Positions 31,595 to 42,781 of a stretch of DNA of 64,000 bases are shown in pieces. The position numbers and the translations under genes are program-made. Under the pieces are notes generated by a model. It was given only the letters and a program-made list of their open reading frames with translations, searched no databases and was not told where the DNA came from. Numbering within the stretch: the stretch's first letter is position 1; each line of letters opens with the position of its first letter. This DNA comes from Rhizomys pruinosus (Eukaryota > Chordata > Mammalia > Rodentia > Spalacidae): the NCBI GenBank assembly GCA_009823505.1, contig VZQC01005070.1, positions 118,046 to 182,045 on the forward strand, written 5' to 3'.

Positions 31595-32687
31595 AAAGAC
31601 AGCCATCTTGTCTCAAGATGCTGGCTCGAGACGCTGGGCCTGGTCCCCACCTGCTTGGTGAATTTGTCCAGAGAGAGTGGAGAAACTCCTGCAAGGCGGC
31701 TGCAATCTGGGTGGTACATAGTAACTTTTCACTTTTGCCCCATAATTGTAATCCTTTCCTCAGACCAGGCTGGATCCTGAGTGTTGCAGGTCCCATGGCT
31801 CCAGGATCTGGCAGTAGAGAAGGCAGGCCGTTGCTCTGTTACTCCATCTCTCTGGCCAGGGTAACATAGCCTACAGAACTGATGATAGCATGAGTTGTAG
31901 GGGTGGGGTGGAGGATAGACGAGGGCTAGAAGGCCCATGTCCCTGGAGACATGGCTGAGGATGTCCCAATGGCCATCCCTGAATTTCCACATAAGTGTCG
32001 CAGGGTGACTATAATAAGCTGCTGACCGTGCACCATGCTTCTTTCCTGTGACCCTGAGGAGAATTCTGGAAGTGGAAAAGAAGCTGGAAATCTTGGAAGT
32101 CAGAGCTGAACTCTTGGAAGGCGAATGCTGAGATTAACATGCTATCCCAGCAGTGCCCATCGCTGCACCACAGAGGACCCTCTAGATCCCTCTTCCTCTC
32201 TTTCCCCCTCCCTCTCCCCCCCTTCATATCAATCACCCAGCTAGCCCAATTTCCATGGTCTCAGCCCTGTTCTGTGTCTTAAGACTCTGGCCAGCTTCTT
32301 GCCTCCAGACAGCTTTAGCAAGGAGTGGGCATGTGTCACCCCTAACCTCCAGTAGACAACTACCTGTCACACTCATGCAGTAGTTTCCAGAGCACTCCCC
32401 CTATAGGCAGAGGAAGAAAACACTCAGTGGTACTAAGGTAATACCTTTGGTTCTAGCCATTACCTGTCTGCCTGTTACACCTTCAAAGATGTACTGAGAC
32501 CAGATATTCTTCACCTGCACTTAGCATGCTGGGCTGAGCTTGTCTGGCACCTCCCTGTAGAAAGTGACAACTCTCAACATCTTTGGTATTCAGCTATGTG
32601 GATACAAATGAGCAGAAAATCAGGAATACCTATTCCCAAGTAATCTTCCTTCCTCACACATAGTAGTACAATATACAAATTCTACCA

Positions 32688-32690
<3 letters not shown>
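31595..32690. other. Low-repeat sequence, no gene supported
   Basis: More GC-rich than its surroundings. A pyrimidine run lies at 32190-32222 (TCTCTTTCCCCCTCCC). Short frames on both strands (31591-32236) have no domain I recognise. Confidence 0.4.

Positions 32691-32693
<3 letters not shown>

Positions 32694-32741
<48 letters not shown>
32694..32741 (+). repeat. (CA)n microsatellite
   Basis: CGCGCG then about 21 CA units. Confidence 0.95.
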
Positions 32742-32914
32742 TGCTAAAAACAGGGCTCTAAGAGACCTGGGTGGTAGAAATGTTATTTTTAATGTCACCA
32801 GGGCCTGAAATACCTGTCAGCATAGGGTTGTAAGGACCTTCTGTCCAGAAATTAAATCCATAGTCCCAGGTCCATGTGGCCCATGGTGGTGCCTCTGCAT
32901 CTTATTCCTGACAA

Positions 32915-33540
32915 GCTGTGAGGCCTCAGCCTGCCTCTCTGCCACCGAGCTCCCAGAGGTGCCTCACCACAGTTCCTTGGAACTTACAACTCACCCCCAA
33001 AGGGAGTGCAGAACTAGACTCCCTCTCTGCCTGTCCCCACTGGATCCAAGCTTGAGTCATTGAGACCTGCCAACATGTACACCAGGCCTTGTAAATTTGT
33101 AGCCCACCTAAGTCAGGGACTTCAGGAAGCCAACTGAGGAAGAAGTTCCAAGAAAACAATTATCCTGGACTACATTCCTGCAAGCTGAGAAATGTTGTTA
33201 CAACATCTTGTAATCATGCCTCACCAGAGACCAGAACCAGACCTCAATCTCACTCAAGATGCTCCTGCTGATACCAGTCACGGGTCCCAGTTTCCCTCAA
33301 GATGCTCCTACTGATACCAGCCACAGACCCACCTATGCCCAATCTCCTTGCCCCTACTTCCTTGAAAATTCACTTCCTTGTGTGCCTGGGTATAAAACTG
33401 TTATTTGGGGGACATTCTACCCGTCCTCCTACGACACAGGCAGACCAGTGGCCATGTCTGAAATAAACCTGACTTCCTTCTCATTGGAGTCCTGACTCTT
33501 TCTCCTTGCGCCCCATCTCCCCTCTACCTTAACCTAACAG
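32915..33540 (+). mobile_element. Probable ERV LTR
   Basis: LTR-like layout on the plus strand: TG start near 32917, a tandem pair of GATGCTCCT(G/A)CTGATACCAG in the upstream part (33258 and 33300), TATAAAACTG at about 33391, AATAAA at 33461, and a CCTAACA end near 33538. I could not find a convincing target duplication, so boundaries and class are uncertain. Confidence 0.5.
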
Positions 33541-34760
33541 GCCTAAAACTGTGTATTCACAGAATGCCTGCCTTCTCAGTATTGCACAAATCCCTACGGT
33601 AGAACAGTACCGGCGTCCAGAAAACCTGAACGTGCTGGTTCAGGTCTACTGAGATTTTCCTTCAAACATACTGAATACCATGGAGCAGAACCCTGATTAC
33701 ATTCCTCTTCCACCTTCATGTTCCCTTCTGTAAATGTAAATTGAGGTTCCCTGGGGGAAAAGGCCATACCTGTGCTGAAGATGCTACAAGACTGGCTGAT
33801 TAGAATGCTGTGGTTGTGGAGAGATGGACTGTGATAGAGCCAAAGCTCTCTTCAGCTCTTTGCCTCTTAATGGTCACTTAGTGCCCACCTTCTTTTGTAT
33901 CTGGCTTAAAATCCTTTCGGCTATCAGGTAAAATCTTTGGAATGTATTAACTTAGCAGACCACAAGCTTCTACCAAGCCCAAAGCTGAGTGCCATCATCT
34001 AGCATCTGAGACCCGTAGCAGGGACTTGCCTGCTTCTCTATAGCCATCTACCTGATGTCAGCACCACTGTACTTGCAAAATGCCTTGATTTGGGGGGGGG
34101 GGGATTTTTGTTCTGTGACTCTAAAAACTTCATGTAAATGCTTCTGCATTGGAACATACTTCTGAATCTGTTCCTGGGCCACGGTCACTCCTAATTGCCT
34201 CAGAACAAACTATCTTGTATTACCTTTGAGGACAGAGCTGTGCTTTGCAGCAATAAAGAGTTAGCTCAGTTGATACCCCCCCTCCTTCCTTCCTCTCCTC
34301 CAAGCCCCACCCAGCTCCGGAGCCTGCCCTCTGCCTGCTCAAGGTCACGGCCCTGCTGACCTCTATTCCCTCCCTCTCTCTGTCTCTCTGTCTCTTTCTC
34401 CCTGCCCCCATCTTTCTAGTCATCTAAGATTCACTTCGAGAATGAGGCAAAGATAAACTCATCAGCTAGGAGGTAAAGAAAAGGGGGAGGAAGGAGAAGG
34501 GATGGAGAGGCGGAACTGACACTTTCTGCACAAGAATCCAGCCCCTCCATTTCTTCAGACTCAACCCCCTGCCAGCTCTTGCCTTAATTCCTCCTCTTCA
34601 CAGCCAAGTGTTTTAGGGGTAAAGTCTGCATTTGTGTCTATTTCCTCATACGTTTTTTATTTCCCAATGTAATGCAATCCGGTTTCTGTTTCCTCTTCTC
34701 CACTAAAATGGAGCGAAGCGCATCAAGAATCAACTACTTGTAAAATCCCATGGACTAAAT
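33541..34760. other. Low-repeat sequence, no gene supported
   Basis: No SINE or L1 recognised. A G run lies at about 34092-34104 and a TCTC-rich run at 34370-34400. The minus-strand frame 34220-34423 is the complement of the pyrimidine run. Confidence 0.4.
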
Positions 34761-34763
34761 AGT

Positions 34764-34766
34764 GAC

Positions 34767-34797
<31 letters not shown>
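34764..34797 (+). repeat. (GAT)n microsatellite
   Basis: About 10 GAT units, ending at the start of a partial minus-strand B1. Confidence 0.93.
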
Positions 34798-34867
34798 GAA
34801 CTCACAGAGATCCACCTACCTCTGCCTCCCAAGTGCTGGGATTAAAGGTGTGTGGCACCACGCCCTG
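34797..34867 (-). mobile_element. B1 SINE, 5' part
   Basis: Only the B1 5' half is present in reverse: TGAACTCACAGAGATCCACC to GTGTGGCACCACGCCC. Confidence 0.85.
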
Positions 34868-34961
34868 TGGACATAGGTATTTTTACATCCTCGCAAGCAA
34901 AACAAGCATACACATAAAATGAAAATAAATTAATCAAAAAGAGTTTTTAAAAGAAAAGGGA

Positions 34962-35112
34962 GAGCTGGGCGTGGTGGCGCACGCCTTTAATCCTAGCACT
35001 CAGGAGGCAGAGGCAGGCGGATCTTTGTGAGTTCAAGGCCAGCCTGGTCTACAGAGTGAGTTCCAGGACAGCTGGGGCTACAGGGAAACCCTGTCTCGAA
35101 AATACCAAAAAG
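34962..35112 (+). mobile_element. B1 SINE
   Basis: Complete plus-strand B1, AGCTGGGCGTGGTGGCGCAC to CCCTGTCTCGAAAATACC, close to the window consensus. Confidence 0.94.
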
Positions 35113-35255
35113 AAAAAAGAAAAAGAAAAGGGAGAGAACTCAGAAGATGGGTTGGATACCGGAATGGATGAAACTGAATAACGACAGCACAGGACAATCA
35201 TTCAGAAAACACTGGGAAGAGATTCGAGAGAGTTAAATACAAAAGTTAAGACTCA

Positions 35256-35490
35256 GGGCTGGAGAGATGGCTCACTAGTTAAGAGCACTGACTGTTCTTG
35301 CAGAGGACCTGGGTTCGATTCCCAGCACCTAAGAACCATCTTGGGCCAGGTATAGTGGCACATGCCTTTAATCCCAGCATTTGGGAGGCAGAGGCAGGTG
35401 GATCTCTGTGAGTTCAAGGCCAGCCTGGTCTACATAGTGAGCTCCAGGTGAGCTGGGACTAAAAGGAGACCCTGTCTCAAAAAAAAAAAA
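35256..35490 (+). mobile_element. Composite B2-B1 SINE (copy 2)
   Basis: Plus-strand B2 5' part (35256-35342, ending TAAGAACCATCTT) joined to a complete B1 (35343-35482) and A tail. The B2 3' half is absent. AAAAGTTAAGA flanks the whole unit (35241 and 35491), so it moved as one element. A small deletion removed CACATGGC within the B2 part. Confidence 0.85.
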
Positions 35491-35649
35491 AAAAGTTAAG
35501 ATGCATAGAGAAGAGAGGCAGACCTGTCAGCACTTAGGCAGCTACAACCCTAAAACTGGAATGAGATTAACATAGATAAGAAAAGTGTTGAAGAAATCTT
35601 AATTTAAAAAATTTCCCCCAAAACTGGGGAGGAAAATGAATTATTATTT

Positions 35650-35725
35650 TTTTGGTCTTTTTGAGTCAGGATTTCCCTGTAGCCCTAGCTGGCCTTGAAC
35701 TCACAGAGACGCACCTGCTAGTTCA
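35650..35725 (-). mobile_element. B1 SINE fragment
   Basis: Minus-strand B1 3' end and middle with an internal deletion: GTCTTTTTGAGTCAGGATTTC to GAACTCACAGAGACGCACC. Confidence 0.8.
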
Positions 35726-35809
35726 TGGGATTTTATAGAGTGAGAAATAGTTCTTAAAAAGAAAAACACTTTATTCACATTATGATATTTTAAAATCTCA
35801 AAACCATGG

Positions 35810-36020
35810 GGCTGGAGAAGTTGCTCAACAGTTAAGAGCACTGGCTGCTCTTACAGAAGACTGGGTTCCAAACCCAGCATCTACATGGCAGCTAACAACC
35901 ATCTTTAACTCTAATTCCAGGTGATCCAATGCCCTCTTCTGACCTCCATGGCATTGCATAACACAGGAACACTTACATACAGGCAGGCAATAAACTCATA
36001 CACATAAAAAAATTAAAAAT
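35810..36020 (+). mobile_element. B2 SINE, older variant
   Basis: GGGGCTGGAGAAGTTGCTCAAC to ACATAAAAAAATTAAAAATAA, diverged. Confidence 0.88.
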
Positions 36021-36026
36021 AATGTT

Positions 36027-36123
36027 CAGGAAGATTTCTGTGAGTTCAAGGCCAGCCTGGTCTACAGAGCAAGCTCCACCCAACTGGGACTAAAGGGAGA
36101 CCCTGTCTCAAAAATACCAAGAA

Positions 36124-36160
<37 letters not shown>

Positions 36161-36165
36161 GAGTT
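36027..36165 (+). mobile_element. B1 SINE 3' half with (AAT)n tail
   Basis: B1 starting mid-element at GATTTCTGTGAGTTCAAGG, ending CTCAAAAATACCAAG, with a tail expanded to about 13 AAT units (36124-36162). Confidence 0.88.
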
Positions 36166-36370
36166 CAAGAGATGCCTTGTCAGTTAAGTGCATTGGCTGC
36201 TCTTACAGAGGACATGAGTTCAATTCCCAGCACCCACATGGTGGCTAACAACCATCCATAGCTCCAGTTCTAGGGGATCTGATGCCCTCTTCTGACCTCT
36301 GCAGGCTTTGCATGACATGAGTGCACTTACATGCAGGCCACATTCACACACATAAAATAAAATAAAAAGT
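36165..36370 (+). mobile_element. B2 SINE, older variant
   Basis: Head altered (GTTCAAGAGATGCCTTGTC) but the B-box region, CCAGCACCCACATGGTGGC and 3' half follow in order to an A-rich tail. Confidence 0.85.
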
Positions 36371-36374
36371 AATA

Positions 36375-36960
36375 AAATATATTGTTAAAATTTCAAAACC
36401 ATAAAATATAAATGCTTACATGGGAAAAGATATCACTTCCCAAAGTTAGACAGTGGGGTTTAGAAATATTTTTATTTGAGATGAGCAAAGTAGAATGATA
36501 CATACGCAGGTAAATGGCCTAACAAAACCCATTCTTCTTTATTTTCACACAGTGAACATATTCACGTAACTAAGCCCCATACAGAGAAAGAAAACATCAC
36601 CACCCACAAAATCCCCTCTGTCCCTTCCTCGTTATTTCTGTACTAAAAGTAAGCTCATCCTGGCTTCTAATTCTATGAATTGGGTTTTTCTAGTTTTGAG
36701 TATAGTATAAACAGAAGCACATTTGTCATGAGTGTGCTTTACCAGAAACATGGACACACATTTGTATCTTCCCAAAACATCAGTACTTACTAAACACTAA
36801 TAAATTCATTAGCTATATAGGTTTATTAACCTCAATTTGCCAAGTAGTTCCAATTTCCCTTGATAGCTGACTATTGTGAACACAGGTTGAAGCACAGATT
36901 CTTTTATTCCAATCTTGATCACTAATATTAATTCTCACATCACATATTGTACCTCACACA
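36375..36960. other. No gene seen; possible old L1 debris
   Basis: 36540-36760 has a block order (GTGAACATATTCACGTAAC, CATCACCACCCACAAAATCCC) that reminds me of old mammalian L1/L2 debris, but I cannot assign it firmly. Confidence 0.4.
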
Positions 36961-36975
36961 GTAATTGTACTGATT

Positions 36976-36999
36976 GTGTGTGTGTGTATGCGCACGTGA

Positions 37000-37042
<43 letters not shown>
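36976..37042 (+). repeat. (TG)n microsatellite
   Basis: Interrupted TG tract: a first run, TATGCGCACGTGAGTGCG, then about 18 pure TG units. Confidence 0.95.
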
Positions 37043-37043
<1 letters not shown>

Positions 37044-37044
37044 T

Positions 37045-37485
37045 ACAGAATGGCTATAGAAGGGTTAAAAAGGCTACAGAGTTTAAAGAGGCCTTATTAG
37101 AGGCAGAGGCAGGGGACTGATAGACACAAAGTGACTGCAGATGGTTAGGTGTTGATTAAGGCATTGAGCAGTGCAGGTCTAGTTGAGACACACTGTTCAT
37201 CTGAGCTGCTGAGCTACTGGACTATAGAGGTGAGATGCAGGATTGGGTCAGGATGGATGAATGGCAATTTGAGTAGGATTTGTCAGGTATTAAGGGACTG
37301 AGTTGAGAGTTTTCTGCCTGTTTTCTTTGAGATATACACTGGGCTTTCATGTGACAGGCTACCATTAGAGGCCATCACCATCACTTGTAAAGTGTCCTCC
37401 TCTTTATAGGGTCCAGGAAAGGGTGCTGTACATTCCTTCTGTCTGATGTGTTCAGTAAATTTTTCAGCCTGTAACTAATTTCTAA
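37045..37485. other. No repeat or gene recognised
   Basis: Single-copy-looking sequence with no notable ORF. Confidence 0.4.
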
Positions 37486-37489
37486 TAAG

Positions 37490-37677
37490 TGTTTATCATG
37501 CATTCTGTGGTCAAGCTTGATTGTCAGCTTCATGGGCTTTGAATTACCATGGAAACAAATCTTTGTGCATGCCAGTGAGGGATTATCTAGATGAGGTTAA
37601 CAGAGGGAGGAAGGGAAGACTCACTCTAGATGTGGGGGACCACTCATGGCTGGAGTCCTGTGAGCTTAGAAGCAATC
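37490..37677 (+). mobile_element. MaLR-like LTR, 5' part
   Basis: Begins near the TGTGGTCAAGCTTGATTGTC word and continues to the first minisatellite unit. Its matching 3' end is found after the array at 40762-40905, so array and ERV LTR lie within one LTR. Confidence 0.6.
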
Positions 37678-39219
37678 ATGCTCTCTTTCCTGATCACGGA
37701 TGTTACGATGTGTCACTCTCTTTGCTGATCATGGATGTTATGATGCGTCACTCTCTTTCCTGATCATGGATGTTATGATGCGTCACTCTCTTTCCTGATC
37801 ATGGATGTTATGATGGGTCACTCTCTGTGCTGATCATGGATGTTATGATGTGTCACTCTCTTTCCTGATCATGGATGTTATGATGCGTCACTCTCTTTCC
37901 TGATCATGGATGTTATGATGTATTGCTCTCTTTCCTGATCACAGATGTTATGATGTGTCACTCTCTTTCCTGATCATGGATGTTATGATGTGTCACTCTC
38001 TTTCCTGTCATGGATGTTATGATGCGTCACTCTCTTTCCTGTCATGGATGTTATGATGTGTCGCTCTCTTTCCTGATCATGGATGTTATGATGTGTCACT
38101 CTCTTTCCTGTCATGGATGTTATGATGTGTCACTCTCTTTCCTGATCATGGATGTTATGATGTGTCACTCTCTTTCCTGTCATGGATGTTATGATGCGTC
38201 ACTCTCTTTCCTGATCATGGATGTTATGATGTGTCGCTCTCTTTCCTGATCATGGATGTTATGATGTGTCGCTCTCTTTCCTGATCATGAATGTTATGAT
38301 GTGTCGCTCTCTTTCCTGATCATGGATGTTATGATGTGTCGCTCTCTTTCCTGATCATGGATGTTATGATGTGTCGCTCTCTTTCCTGATCATGGATGTT
38401 ATGATGTGTCGCTCTCTTTCCTGATCATGGATGTTATGATGTGTCGCTCTCTTTCCTGATCATGGATGTTATGATGTGTCGCTCTCTTTCCTGATCATGG
38501 ATGTTATGATGTGTCGCTCTCTTTCCTGATCATGGATGCTATGATGGGTCACTCTCTTTCCTGATCATGGATGTTATGATTTGTCACTCTCTTTCCTGAT
38601 CATGGATGCTATGATGCGTCACTCCTTTTCCTGATCATGGATGCTATGATGTGTCACTCTCTTTCCTGATCATGGATGCTATGATGTGTCACTCTCTTTG
38701 CTGATCATGGATGTTATGATGTGTCGCTCTTTCCTGATCATGGATGTTATGATGTGTTGCTCTCTTTCCTGATCATGGATGTTATGATGTGTCGCTCTCT
38801 TTCCTGATCATAGATGCTATGATGCGCCACTCCTTTTCTTGATCATGGATGTTATGATGCATCACTCTCTTTCCTGATCATGGATGCTATGATGCGTCAC
38901 TCCTTTTCCTGATCATGGATGCTATGATGTGTCACTCTCTTTCCTGATCATGGATGCTATGATGTGTCATTCTCTTTCCTGATCATGGATGTTATGATGC
39001 GTCACTCTCTTTGCTGATCATGGATGTTATGATGTGTTACTCTCTTTCCTGATCATGGATGTTATGATGCATCACTCTCTTTCCTGATCATGGATGTTAT
39101 GATGTGTCACTCTCTTTCCTGATCATGGATGTTATGATGTATTGCTCTCTTTCCTGATCATGGATGCTATGATGTGTCACTCTCTTTCCTGATCATGGAT
39201 GTTATGATGTATTGCTCTC
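37678..39219 (+). repeat. 35-bp minisatellite, left block
   Basis: About 44 units of roughly 35 bp built on CTCTCTTTCCTGATCATGG and ATGTTATGATGTGTCA. Variants: TTGCTGATC, GTGCTGATC, 34-bp units lacking the A in CCTGTCATGG, and GATGCT instead of GATGTT. Some variants cluster (a run of GTGTCGCTC units at 38230-38520), a sign of local unit turnover. Confidence 0.97.
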
Positions 39220-40457
39220 TGTGACAGACCAGCGGAGCCGGGAGCAATCAGTCTGACAGGAACAGGGAGAAGAGTAGGTGGGCAGGGATTCGGTGTGAAG
39301 TGACACACAGACACCAAAAGGCTTGAGTCTGAGTGCACTTTACTTTTTCATAAGCATTAGTTTTATACAGAAAATGTTGGCAAGAGGATCACGTTGTTTA
39401 TTCATGCAATTAGCAAGATTATACAGAACTTTTGAAATCAATCATTTTGAAATTGATAGAACTATTCATAGGAAATCAAAGATTCATGTCGCTTTTGTGC
39501 CCTGATGTGAAACTGTGGTTACAAGTTTTGCAACGTACTTTCTTGGCTAGCTTTTTGTCTTGTGATAACCTTTAGATATGAGTACAGTTTCTTTTTAACT
39601 TATAAGAGTCCTTTTCTTTTGATTAATTTCTTTTTAACCTGGTCCTAACATTTCCTCCTTTGTTTGAAACAATGATTGTGTTTAACAATGCGGAGCCCCT
39701 TGGAGAGTAACAGGCTCTTTAGCGGGTGAGAAGCACTCCTACAGGGCTGGGAACGTTCACCCTGATGTTAGGTAACTCTGGAAACTAATAACTTAAGGTG
39801 GGAGGGAGTAGCTATGGAAACCAGACCTGTTTCAACTAGAGAGTTGCTCCTGGAAGGTTAACCATTTCCTTTCTGCCATACACCGTGGTCTTCATAATAC
39901 CATCCTAACCAATATTCTAAAGTCTGCCTAGAAATAGATGGTGTCAATTTCAGTTAGTTCCCTGTAATTTAAGGGGCATCTAAAGTCTACATCCTATAAT
40001 GAAACCTGGACCGTTCTTAGTCATAATTGTGGGCTGGATTTTCCCGGGGACTGTTTTATTAGCTAATTTAAGAAACTCCTTAACTTTATTTGGATTATAA
40101 GGTACAAATAACTTTTGCTGATGCTGCAGTTAGTCCCATGGGTTTATATTTTTGTAGGATTTTTTTCTGGTACTTTAATCAAAGCTTGGAGGATAGGCAG
40201 AAAGTTTGTGGGAGGCACCTTCCCTGGAAACTCATCCATGTCCAATTTACAACTTGGATTTCCTGGAACTGCAAAGGACTTAGAGACACCATGTCCCAGG
40301 ACTGCGATACCAGAGCACATGATAATAATCAGCAAAGTACAACCAGGACCTAAAAAAGGGCTAGGAGCACACTCCGCCCCAGGAGGCAAACTGCCTTGAA
40401 GACTGTGCCTCCATCTGGTGAGCGAGTCAGGCAGACTCCACTGGGGACGGTGTGGCA
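39220..40457 (-). mobile_element. ERV LTR (about 1.24 kb) inside the minisatellite
   Basis: On the minus strand it starts TGCCACACCGTCCCC and ends GGTCTGTCACA. GCTCTC stands on both sides (39214-39219 and 40458-40463), a 6-bp target duplication as in class II (ERVK-type) elements. TATAAAACTAATGC is at about 39350. The minus-strand frame 40144-40494 (116 codons, starting in the array) covers part of the upstream region. Inside, a purine run AAGGAGGAAA followed by TGTTAGGACC (about 39641-39660) looks like a polypurine tract next to a second LTR start. So this could be one long LTR or a truncated internal region plus a 430-bp LTR. Confidence 0.75.
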
Positions 40458-40762
40458 GCTCTCTTTCCTGATTGTGGATGTTATGATGCATCACTCTCTT
40501 TCCTGATCGTGGATGTTATGATGCGTCACTCTCTTTCTTGATCATGGATGTTATGATGTGTCACTCTCTTTGCTGATCATGGATATTATGATGCATTACT
40601 CTCTTTCCTGATCATGGATGTTATGATGTGTCACTCTCTTTCCTGATCATGGATATTATGATGCATCACTCCTTTTCCTGATCATGGATGTTATGATGCA
40701 TCACTCCTTTTCCTGATCACGGATGTTATGATGCATCACTCTCTTTGCTGATCATGGGTGTT
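40458..40762 (+). repeat. 35-bp minisatellite, right block
   Basis: About 8.5 more units continuing the same array after the ERV LTR. They include variants rare or absent on the left side (GATTGTGGATG, GATCGTGGATG, GGATATTATG). Confidence 0.96.
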
Positions 40763-40905
40763 AAACCAGTTGTCTTCTGCTTGCCACCATGCCTTCCCTG
40801 TCATGATGGGCCATGCCTTTGAACTGTGAGTCAAAAGAAACCCTTACACTTTTTTGATCAGGTATTTTGTCACATGAGATAAGTAACTAAAATATGCTCC
40901 TAATC
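40763..40905 (+). mobile_element. MaLR-like LTR, 3' part
   Basis: GCCACCATGCCTTCCC, GATGGGCCATGCC, GAACTGTGAGTCAAAAGAAACCC and GGTATTTTGTCACA in the order typical of rodent MT/ORR1-type LTR ends. Confidence 0.75.
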
Positions 40906-41340
40906 TACCTTGTAAAATAATAGGTAATCAGTCTGTGACCCAGGAGTGGTGCTGAAAGACAGTAGTGTCTACATGCATAGTGTGTTTTTACTCAAATTGA
41001 GCCAAATGGTGCTCATAAATTAAGTCACTGGCAAGGTGCAGCCTGAAAGTTGTGTTTCCACAGTACAGGGTAACTCAGAGCATGGTGCAGCCTGATCTCC
41101 ATGAGCTGTGCAGATTCTGTTCATATCTGGCTCCTTTTTCTCAGCATTGTAACAACAATCCGCCCCCCCCCTTGGCAAGGTCAGCACTATTGACAGTGTA
41201 GGGCAAATGTTGTTGTAGGGGACTCTCCTGTACATAGTAGGTATACGGAATCAGCTTGACATGACCACATCTTGTATTACAAATGTCATGACTGCCCTAG
41301 GGTCCCTGTTGCTTTTTCCAGTGTTTTCCCAGCCAACTAG
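40906..41340. other. No gene recognised
   Basis: Single-copy-looking. A C run lies at 41162-41171. The minus-strand frame 41020-41235 has no domain. Confidence 0.4.
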
Positions 41341-41349
41341 TAAAAGAAA

Positions 41350-41568
41350 ATGTATGGATATGTATATATTAGTCTGTATGATTGGACTTGTATGTGTGGT
41401 GTGGGTATGTTTGGGTGCACTGATGCTAAGACACACTTGTAGGGGTCAGAGAACAACTCTCAGGAGTCCATTCTTTCCTGCCTTCTTGTGAGATAAAGGG
41501 ATTGAGCACAAGTTGTCAAGCCTGTGCCTTAGCACCCCTACAAGCTGAGTCACTTCACCAGCCCAATG
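41350..41568 (-). mobile_element. B3-like SINE, diverged
   Basis: Minus-strand tRNA-SINE pattern: TATGTATATATTAG tail side, AGGGGTCAGAGAACAACTC, then TCACTTCACCAGCCC at the head. Confidence 0.6.
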
Positions 41569-41929
41569 CCTGACTTTTTGATACTAGGTTCAGGTAAACC
41601 AGGTACACTCGGACTTCGATAAAATCACTTTGGGCTGACCACTTTATAAGCCCCTATCTTCTGACTTAATCTTGGGAATACATATGGTCTTGCTGCTACC
41701 CAGCAACGTTGGCTGGCAAGTCCCCAGTAAGTTGCTTACCTTTTCCTCTGATCTCAAGGCATACTCAGAAGAGTTCCCACACTGGGACCTGTTTGTTCAA
41801 AAATAGTAGGGTGTTCACCAGCATCCCTAACCCCCATCAGATGACAGTGCAGTCTCTTCTCACTCACAAGTTGTGCTTACTATAGAAATCTTAAGATATT
41901 ACCAAATTATTCCCGGGTCAAAATCATCC

Positions 41930-42235
41930 ACAACTTAAACTCCTGCTGTGTAATATTCCATGTGACTATACCAATATACTTGTCTGTTCTATGTTGTTAG
42001 ACATTTAGGATGTTTCCAATTTTTTTTTTTTTTTTTTCTTTTTGAGATAGGATCCTGCTAGCTGTCCTGCAACTCACCATGTAGACCAGGCTGGCCTTGA
42101 ACTCACAGAGATCCACCTGCCTCTGCCTCCTGAGTGCTATAATTAAAGGCATGCACCACCACACCTGGCACAATTGTTTCCAATTTTATGCTATTGTGAG
42201 TAATACTGTTATGAAGAGAAATAGTATTATCAAAT
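41930..42235 (-). mobile_element. L1 3' fragment, split by B1
   Basis: Blocks GTAATATTCCATGTGACTAT, ACATTTAGGATGTTTCCAA and then ATGCTATTGTGAGTAATACTG are the reverse of the L1 3' end. A B1 inserted at 42015-42172 duplicated TGTTTCCAATTT. Confidence 0.75.
42020..42172 (-). mobile_element. B1 SINE
   Basis: Minus-strand B1 in the L1 fragment with a 12-bp target duplication (TGTTTCCAATTT). Confidence 0.92.
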
Positions 42236-42267
42236 GGAAAAAAATCATCAAACCCAGATTTTTGTTT

Positions 42268-42380
42268 GTTTCTGAGTGTCTCACTATGTAGCCCTGACTG
42301 GCCTGGAGCTCACAGAGATCTACCTACCTCTGCCTCCCAGGTGCCAGGGTTAAAGGCATATATCATCACACCCAACAAAT
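42268..42380 (-). mobile_element. B1 SINE, partial
   Basis: Minus strand, GAGTGTCTCACTATGTAGCCC to CATATATCATCACACCCAAC; diverged. Confidence 0.82.
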
Positions 42381-42389
42381 TCAGAATTT

Positions 42390-42604
42390 TTTTCAGATTT
42401 TATTTTTATTTTATGTGTATTGCCTGAATGTTTATAAGTATACCTGTGTCATGCACTGCCCACAGAGGTCAGAAGAGGGCATCAGATCCCATGGAACTGG
42501 AGTTATGGATCGTTGTTAGTTGCCATGTGGGTGCTGGGAATTGAACCCAGGTCTTCTGCAAAAGCAGCCAATGCTCTTAATCATTGAGCAATCTCTCCAG
42601 CCCC
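42390..42604 (-). mobile_element. B2/B3 SINE, older
   Basis: Minus strand: TTTATTTTATGTGTATTGCC to CAATCTCTCCAGCCCCC; has the older GGTCAGAAGAGGGCATCAGATCC form. Confidence 0.9.
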
Positions 42605-42781
42605 CAGAATTTTAATATGTCTAAAAAAATCTCAGTTTTATCACTCAGAGATCCTCCTTGAAAATACTTTGGTAGGTAATATTCCAGCAAAAAGAGAAAT
42701 TTGTAGGAACACTGAAGCCATATGGTCAACAAATATGAACAAGTCACACAGCAAAGAATGCTATTATCTAAAATATTAGGA

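Noticed and set aside
38010..38249. Repetitive frame MDVMMRHSLSCHG as a repeat protein
   Set aside because: Arises only where 34- and 35-bp minisatellite units happen to keep frame; it breaks at neighbouring units.
37678..39219. Regular array with short units, considered as CRISPR
   Set aside because: Units are contiguous with no unique spacers, the host is a mammal, and the array sits in an LTR: it is a minisatellite.
40144..40494. Minus-strand 116-residue frame as an intact retroviral or accessory gene
   Set aside because: It starts within the minisatellite, continues into the ERV LTR upstream region, and stops early; I see no confident family motif.
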